Of a stretch of DNA of 23,233 bases, positions 17,420 through 23,233 are shown one piece after another. A program made the position numbers and the translations under genes. The DNA is taken from positions 562,726 through 585,958 of the forward strand of contig NW_003109978.1 in NCBI RefSeq assembly GCF_000003605.2. Direction: 5' to 3'. Each line of letters opens with the position of its first letter. The stretch's first letter is position 1. The DNA comes from Saccoglossus kowalevskii (Eukaryota > Hemichordata > Enteropneusta > Harrimaniidae). Under the pieces are notes generated by a model. It was not told where the DNA came from and did no database searches. It saw nothing but the letters and a program-made list of their open reading frames with translations.

Positions 17420-17740
17420 GCATTTCGCGTGATTGTTCCCAGCAGAATATTAAATTCGCCAGTGCGGATGAATGAAGCAACAAGTCTGATGGGATGATAG
17501 AGACCTACACTGAACTACCTGCAACGAACATTACCCCACAACAATAACAACAACAACAACAACAACAACAAAAACAACATCAACAAGACATGGCATACAA
17601 TTTCGAAAATTTCGACACCTCGAGGGCAATGACACCAGTGAAGAACAATTTAAAGAGATGACGTATCAACGAAAACGGATCATATCGAAACCTAACACTA
17701 CACAATCACACAGCAGCTTTACGCCTAAAGAAACAAAGAA
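17420..17740 (+). pseudogene. LINE ORF1 remnant, right part, with (AAC)n tract
   Basis: Directly after the mariner, SRDC in the original frame completes the interrupted zinc knuckle. Decayed sequence follows, with a CAA/AAC microsatellite at about 17538-17588 that would encode polyglutamine. No further motif was recognised before the endonuclease remnant. Confidence 0.45.
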
Positions 17741-17896
17741 GTATTGGTAATTATACTATTTATGCTCATAATGTTAGTATCGATGTATTTTGGTTTTTAT
17801 TTTAACCACTCTGATAATTCTCGCCTCAATCAATGTTGATGATTTAGTGGCCATGGCACGTTGAACAATATTGTCGACTTTTCTAATTTGTATAAG

Positions 17897-18050
17897 GTCG
17901 ACATTCTGTGACTGCAGGAAACCTTCTGGAACGATTCTTTCGTCAAGACTGTTGAACGTATTTTGGATGGAGAGGTAATCACTATCAATTATGGAAACCA
18001 ACAACACTGTAGTATGAGGGGTGAGGCTTTTCTTATATATAAAATGTAGG
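17897..18050 (+). pseudogene. LINE endonuclease remnant
   Basis: The plus strand reads VDIL, a stop, then LQETFWNDSF at 17897-17938. This is the conserved apurinic-endonuclease block DILxLQET with a TGA in place of the middle codon (17909-17911). The frame stays open through HCSMRGEAFLIYK near 18044, resembling the RGVAILI strand of L1-type endonucleases. Most of the rest of the domain is missing, so this is an internally deleted copy. Confidence 0.65.
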
Positions 18051-18219
18051 TATTAATATTATTAAATCTAACTCAAGCAATCAGTTTCCTGGTCGACTAA
18101 TTGTATTGGAGATTGATGACCAACTGTCTAATACTATTAGTGTCAAGAGACAGCAATGAGCGTCGTCTATTTTCTTTTTACATATATAGCAACATAACTA
18201 ATATGATTAACATTATTAT

Positions 18220-18745
18220 ATGCGAATTCAATTGTGTTTTGACCCTGCTTTGGAAATGTTCACCGAGTCTCTACTCATAGAGAAAATTCATGTCTGGAGC
18301 TTAACCATTATTACCCTGGTGCCGAAGTGTGATAAGCGCTTCATTTCAAATTGGCGCCCCATATCATTACTAAATACAGATTACAAAATTATTTCAAAAT
18401 TATTAGCATCCCGGCTACGCAGGGTAATTAGTATCTGATAATATTTTGATTAACAATCGTGCTGCATGCCGGGAAGAGATATTGTAGACAATGTATTTTG
18501 CATAAGATATCTGATATCATATACCAATGACACAACCAAATCTGGTATAATTATCAAGTTTGATCGAATGAAAGCTTTTTATTTAGCATAATTTCGGCCC
18601 TAAATTCATCCGTTGGATCTCTACTCTTTACAATGGCATCCGAAATAGTGTGAAATTTAATGGCTATTTAACGGACACATTTCAGATTTCATGTGGCGTC
18701 GAGTCAGACAAGGCGGCCCTCTATCGGCGATGCTATATAAAATCA
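18220..18745 (+). pseudogene. LINE reverse transcriptase remnant (L1/Tx1-like)
   Basis: Ordered RT blocks appear in several plus-strand frames. These include ITLVPKCDK, NWRPISLLNTDYKIISKLLA, ASRLRRVI and PGRDIVDNV. Next come IIIKFDRMKAF (the FDxxKAF catalytic block), FGPKFIRWISTLYN and SVKFNGYLTDTFQISCG. VRQGGPLS, at 18703-18726, closes the series. The phrase NWRPISLLNTDYKI is typical of L1/Tx1-group LINEs and differs from the first RT at 15.2 kb. A frameshift precedes VRQGG. The YxDD box and everything after it are absent. Confidence 0.88.
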
Positions 18746-19045
18746 TATTTTTGTGTTTACATAACTATATAATACAATACAAATTCTACAGTTTTGTCGT
18801 TGCAGAGACCTGCGAAAACGTGGAGTAAATAGTATGTATAACGTAATTTTAAGGTGAATTGGAAATGTACAAACTTAACTAAAATATTAAGTTTATTTTC
18901 ACATACAGTACTTGTACTTCTAAAGGAAATCACAAGTATGAGGTTTGATCTAGGCGCGACTTGCACTAATTACCGCCGGGGACCCTTCGATACCTTCCAG
19001 TCACCTACAAAATACATAATTAATGTTTGGTAACGTCTCAGTTCG
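18746..19045. other. Unassigned stretch after the LINE
   Basis: No RT motif continues here and no gene is visible. The minus-strand 69-codon frame has no recognisable features. Confidence 0.5.
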
Positions 19046-19049
19046 TACT

Positions 19050-19402
19050 CGTTGATCTCGCGCATGGCCACAATTGCCTCTGCTACCATCCAGTATCACC
19101 CAATTTACACATACATCTAGGCCATACCAAACTATGTCATTGTATTTTCACCAATTATAATATTGAGAGCGTCCGTAATTTCAATTGTGCATGCAGCGTC
19201 AGTCGTTTATACATCGATTCCGACATATATGACCTCTGGAAGTACTGTGATCGTATATCACGTCATTGGTGTTGCATTGCGCTTTCCCGTCATCATTACA
19301 ATGTTCCGTGATTGTCTGTCTAATAAATACTTCTTAAAGACATTATATCGTTTTTTATATAGCTCAATGAATAACTGCGCTAACAAATACATCACAGACT
19401 AG
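19050..19402 (+). pseudogene. Hydrophobic open stretch, possibly a membrane-protein remnant
   Basis: One plus-strand frame is open from about 19048 to 19402 except for a single TAG near 19119. It encodes a markedly hydrophobic protein containing YVIVFSPIIILRASVISIV, STVIVYHVIGVALRFPVIIT and then MFRDCLSNKYFLK. The last part resembles a seventh membrane helix followed by the short charged helix of a G-protein-coupled receptor, but no NPxxY motif is present. There is no ATG that fits, so it would be a terminal exon or a decayed copy. A second frame (from 19027) is also open. Function is not assigned. Confidence 0.25.
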
Positions 19403-20290
19403 TGACAGTTTATATGGTCAGAAGTACTGCAAATGGATATATATTCATTCTATATATTTAAATTCGAATCACTTGGACATAGCAAAAATATTTGATTTAT
19501 TTCAATTTAATTTAATAAATGAAATAAAAGAAGAAATGTGTTTTCTTTAATTTTATACAAATAATTTTATACAAAAGGCCAGACAAATCCGGGCGTCGTA
19601 CTTTGTTTGACATTTCTGATACCTAAACCTTTTTTGATTTCTACTGGTATGTACAATACAAATATTTAAAATAATTTCGCTGCGTGTCAAACCAGTTTTC
19701 TATATCACATCCTACCAAACCATGGAAGGAGGAGCACAGTATAATTTCACATTTACCTGTAAGTTAGCTATTTTCTTCGTTCCCTAGCTTATTTAGAGCA
19801 ATATATCGGCGATGAAACCGATTTTCGTAATTGGCCTGGAATATTAGTTTTGTTCAACGATACATACCTTGTCTGAAACCACAGTCTGTTAGAGGGATGT
19901 CAGTGTTATATTATCTGAACAGTTGTTTTGTGGTTTCACTAATTTTATACACTCAATTTAGGGCCACACTTAGATTGTGCTACAAATGAATGTAAACTTT
20001 TTTGCAACATTTGTATATACGCGACCGACATCTTGTTGGGCTAAGTAATATATATTGGGAACACTTTTTGAATGGATATATATGTATTTGTTTTACCAAA
20101 CACAATGGAATAAAGAGTGAAAGAAAATTATTAAATATTAGATTAAAATTTGTCACCTTTTTAAAATATAAAAGAAAATCAACAACATTTGCATACTAAG
20201 ATTAAATTGGTTGCTGATTTAATATTATTGCTGACGACCGAATAAGGCAGATACAGGAAAAAAAACGAGGGCGGTCGTCCTGGCTTCAGC
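19403..20290. other. AT-rich intergenic stretch
   Basis: Very AT-rich with many TATAT words and no supported gene. Small open frames here have no recognisable features. Confidence 0.5.
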
Positions 20291-21470
20291 TTAACGACGT
20301 CCTGTACATTTCACGCCCGGGGGGAGGGGGTGTCACTCTATATTAAAACCCTTACACCATGCGCGTTCTTGCTAAAAAAAATAGTGTGCGTATAAACCCC
20401 ATTTTCACTAATTACAGTTTAATTTTTATTATGTATGTTATCCCGTTTCGTTTCGAATCCTCGATTACAATAAGCCTCCTAGACTGGCCCAGCTGGGGTG
20501 ATTTTTTCCTAAATGATAATGATGATAATAATAAAAAAAATTTGGAAAAAATAGTTTTGCGAAAGGCGGGGTGAACGCGAAACAGGAGAAATCGCGTTAA
20601 CATCCCCATTTCGCTATTGTTTTTATTTAATTTTCAATTTAAAAACAAATAAATAGCCCAGACTGTACCAGTCTATAAGCCTCCGTATGCTCGTGTTGGA
20701 AGTGGCGGGAAAGTCCCGATGGGAAAGTTCAGGTGGACGTTTGCGATCTGGTCGGGGCTATTGGCCCGCCAATTCGGGGCCTAAGGTGGTGTATGGGAGT
20801 GGTTGTTGCAAGAGGGGGCCTACAGCGGGCACAGCAACACTGTGAAGATGAAAAACATCTCTCTTTCCCGCTAAATTTGGAACGTACATGGGTTAGTAAC
20901 GGCATATATAGTGATCCCCCGGGATTTCACGGGCCATTCGCGTGATAGAAACTGTCATAAATAGGAACAAATCACAATTATGAAATTTGCTGTCATATAA
21001 TTCCTTTGACAAAACTTTGTACGGCATATACGAAAACGTATTCATGTTAATTTATCTATATCATCTCCCCCTACATCTTTTATTGTTTCTATTAGCACCA
21101 CGGTTTTGTCCCTTACAATAACAGCACAGTCTTACAGAACTGTTATGGACTGGACAGAACGTACAGGTGGGGGTAGGTCAGTGTGTTTGGGGGTGGGTCA
21201 CTGATTTTCGTGCAAGCGTTAAGGGAAAGGTTACAGTAATCTGTGCAGGCATAAGGGGAGGGTCGCAATTGTTTGTGCAATGCAATCCTCATGACACCAC
21301 AGTAAACGTAACTGAGATTTTATGTACAGGCTGGTTGTCTGCGTTGCCTCACCGAACAATTATTCTTATTACTCTTCAAAAGTCAAAACATATGGTCAGA
21401 AATTAAACATGATAAGCTATTCATGCATTTTTGTATCCAAACTAAATTTCCTTTGTATGGACCCATGTAA
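20291..21470. other. Intergenic stretch with G-rich patches
   Basis: Contains a G-rich block near 20318 (gcccggggggagggggtgtc), resembling one near 6528 in intron 1. A GC-richer stretch spans 20690-20945. A short repeat of ggggg(t)-aggtcagtg/gggtgggtcactg lies near 21170-21205. No reading frame has recognisable domains. Part of it is probably old transposon sequence. Confidence 0.4.
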
Positions 21471-21479
21471 AGAGATGTG

Positions 21480-21870
21480 GTAGTATGGTAAAAAGCAAGA
21501 TTACAGGCAGTCAACCATCTTTGATCCGATTGTGGAAATAACTGTCATGGGCATGTATCATAACATGTATAATTTGAAGAGAAACAAAACATGTCAACAA
21601 TACATTTTGAAAAAAACGAGATGGCTACCAGTTGGTCGTTTTGGATTCAAACACGACACAAATCATTAAGAACATATATCTCAACATAAACAATGTTTGT
21701 ATCAAGAGTGACAAATCCTGCTAAAGAAAGCACATTTTTCAAAAAACACGATTGATGTCAGTCGGCCATCTTTGGCCTGATTATGGAACAAACTGATATG
21801 AACATGTATTCCTATATTTATGATGTATATGCCAAACATGAATGGTCTAAAAGCCTTAGTGATATAGTTG
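21480..21870 (+). repeat. Imperfect repeat of about 120-130 bp, three units
   Basis: Related cores occur at 21508 (cagtcaaccatctttgatcc), 21628 (ccagttggtcgttttggatt) and 21758 (cagtcggccatctttggcct). Each is preceded by a run of A plus a ga/ca-rich word, and is followed by a gga/aac word. The first and third are also followed by a variant of actg(t/a)(c/t)atg(g/a)(g/a)catgta. The middle unit is the most diverged. There is no coding potential. Confidence 0.6.
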
Positions 21871-22099
21871 TATGGTAAAAAGGTGTCACAGTGTAAGGCC
21901 TGCTTATCGCAAGTGAGAGGGCCACCCACAGAACTCACACTGGACGGGGGTTCTTTCACTGCTAGTATGGGGTAGATAAAACTACAGTACTGGAAATGAA
22001 ATATACATACACCAAAATATCGAGTTAAAGCTCCTGGCTTTAATACCACTGAAAATAATTACAAGAAATAAAGCTCAGAAAATACAATGAATAAAGTCA

Positions 22100-22400
22100 C
22101 TAAAATAGGGAATTGCTTAGGGAAGTGTACATTGGTGATAACTCGCAGTTCCAGGATGTATTAATGGACGACAGTCACTGGCTTCTGCAACACAACAACG
22201 GAGAAACACAGGAGTCTTGCTTGCAGAGGAACGCTGGTGTTCTGGAGGGCACCGCTGAAAGCAGGAGATCGCAGAGTTGTTCATACAAGTCTCACAGAAT
22301 GATGGCTGTAGCCTGTAATATCGTATCGTAGCAGAACACACAGGAAAGCAAGTTGAAAGGACGGACACCAAGTTGAAATTATCCACTCAAACTGTCTTTA
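22100..22400. other. Unassigned stretch with small open frames on both strands
   Basis: Frames of 72 codons (plus) and 89 codons (minus, cysteine-rich) overlap here. Neither has a recognised motif, signal or splice context. I see no basis to call either a gene. Confidence 0.3.
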
Positions 22401-22510
22401 GTCTGTCCAATTTATAGGCAGTGACACCACCTGGGTTTCCACATGAGCCAATCAGGATGTAATCTTGATAGCAGCTGTGTCACGTAGGCAACTCAGTAGA
22501 TCATAAGCAT

Positions 22511-22639
22511 CCTTTGTTATTCAAATAACAGCACACCTGGTAGATTCCAATTCTTCTTCCAAAGTTGTAAATACCCTTTGTTATGGAAATTACAAGCACA
22601 CCTGTTAGAACTCACCGTCCTTCCAGAGTTGAAAACAAG
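22511..22639 (+). repeat. 64-bp imperfect tandem duplication
   Basis: Two adjacent units start with cctttgttat at 22511 and 22575. They share the order cctttgttat, a-rich, (a)gcacacctg(g/t)tag, cttcca and agttg. Divergence is moderate. Confidence 0.65.
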
Positions 22640-23060
22640 TATGACCTGTCAATCACTGTCACCAAGCTCGGTCAGAAATACCTTCGTCCTGCTACTCCAT
22701 CCATAATCGTGTACTAGCATACAATTAAATGCAATGAAACTATCGTATTTGAATATTCACAATACTATTTTAATACAAAGGAAACTATTACAAACGCGGT
22801 AAATCAATACAATTCAGGGCGTGACACATTTAATGTCCTAACCAGGGTACCCCTGACTAAAACAGGGAGAAATTAAACGATTCTATACTATATAATGAGT
22901 GGTCGACACAACTCAACTAACCAAGATTACATTAAATTAACAATATCGCTAGCATACAAACAAATGACAAGTACTGGTTTCACAATATAACCAGTAATTG
23001 TCATACACAACAATTAATAGAGCGACGGCGTTGCGGCATGTATACCGGTTCCTTTGTGAC
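22640..23060. other. Intergenic stretch before the SINE-like sequence
   Basis: AT-rich, no gene or repeat copy recognised. Confidence 0.5.
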
Positions 23061-23065
23061 TTCTA

Positions 23066-23142
23066 CGTCAGCTTTGCTAGGATTCGAACCTAGACTCCTC
23101 AATCCATTACGAGTGTGCTCCCGTTACACCACCAGTTACGTA
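23066..23142 (-). mobile_element. tRNA-derived SINE-like sequence or tRNA pseudogene
   Basis: On the minus strand a pol III A box (tggtgtaacggg, 23120-23131) is followed at tRNA-like spacing by a B box (ggttcgaatcc, 23080-23090). The T arm is a perfect stem, ctagg/cctag. The D stem pairs gtgt with gcac. The anticodon arm pairs poorly and the 5' and 3' acceptor strands do not pair, so it is not a working tRNA. A tRNA-derived SINE head is most likely; its body and tail would lie toward lower coordinates but are not recognised. Confidence 0.6.
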
Positions 23143-23233
23143 GTAGTTCACTAGGACGCAGACCAGACTAGTAACACAATGTACACGTCAGCTTCTACCC
23201 GGTGTCCCAGTAGTCTTTGTTGACACCACGGTA

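Noticed and set aside
22117..22386. Cysteine-rich 89-codon minus-strand frame
   Set aside because: No recognisable cysteine spacing, no signal peptide and an overlapping frame of similar length on the other strand.

Overview
The window looks like nuclear DNA from a multicellular animal, most likely an invertebrate deuterostome such as a hemichordate, cephalochordate or echinoderm. Three things support this. There is a spliced gene with canonical GT-AG introns. There is an ST8Sia-class sialyltransferase, a family concentrated in deuterostomes. The repeats are typical of animal genomes: mariner, LINE reverse transcriptases, A/B-box SINE-like sequence and long microsatellites. The species cannot be fixed from this sequence alone.

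Two intact protein genes dominate and both appear to encode Golgi type II membrane glycosyltransferases. On the minus strand (2885-4444) lies a single-exon, 519-residue ST8Sia-like sialyltransferase with all sialylmotifs and an unusually long basic stem. About 1.7 kb away, head to head on the plus strand, a five-exon gene (6110-14354, 444 codons plus stop) encodes a GDP-fucose O-fucosyltransferase-like protein. Its exons were assembled from splice sites, matching codon phases and family motifs. Both products could act on secretory-pathway glycans, but no sequence here shows that they share a substrate or promoter.

Layout: 1-115 holds one copy of a dispersed repeat. 224-1398 is a 21-bp minisatellite that opens several long but meaningless reading frames. 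1399-2884 is intergenic, with a GC-richer block and a perfect palindrome. 2885-4444 is the sialyltransferase, 4445-6109 the shared upstream region and 6110-14354 the fucosyltransferase-like gene. Its introns carry a duplicated 270-310 bp repeat, a (TAAA)n/(AAAC)n microsatellite, a MITE-like hairpin and possible minus-strand coding remnants.

From about 14.5 kb onward the window is mostly transposon remains. There is a decayed reverse transcriptase with an FADD box (15.16-15.67 kb). A decayed LINE follows, with zinc-knuckle ORF1 remains, an endonuclease and a reverse transcriptase (15.76-18.74 kb). A 1.25-kb mariner with TA target duplications has inserted exactly into a zinc-knuckle histidine codon of that LINE. 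The last 4.5 kb hold a hydrophobic open stretch of uncertain nature (19.05-19.40 kb), several short repeat families and, at the end, a tRNA-derived SINE-like sequence on the minus strand.
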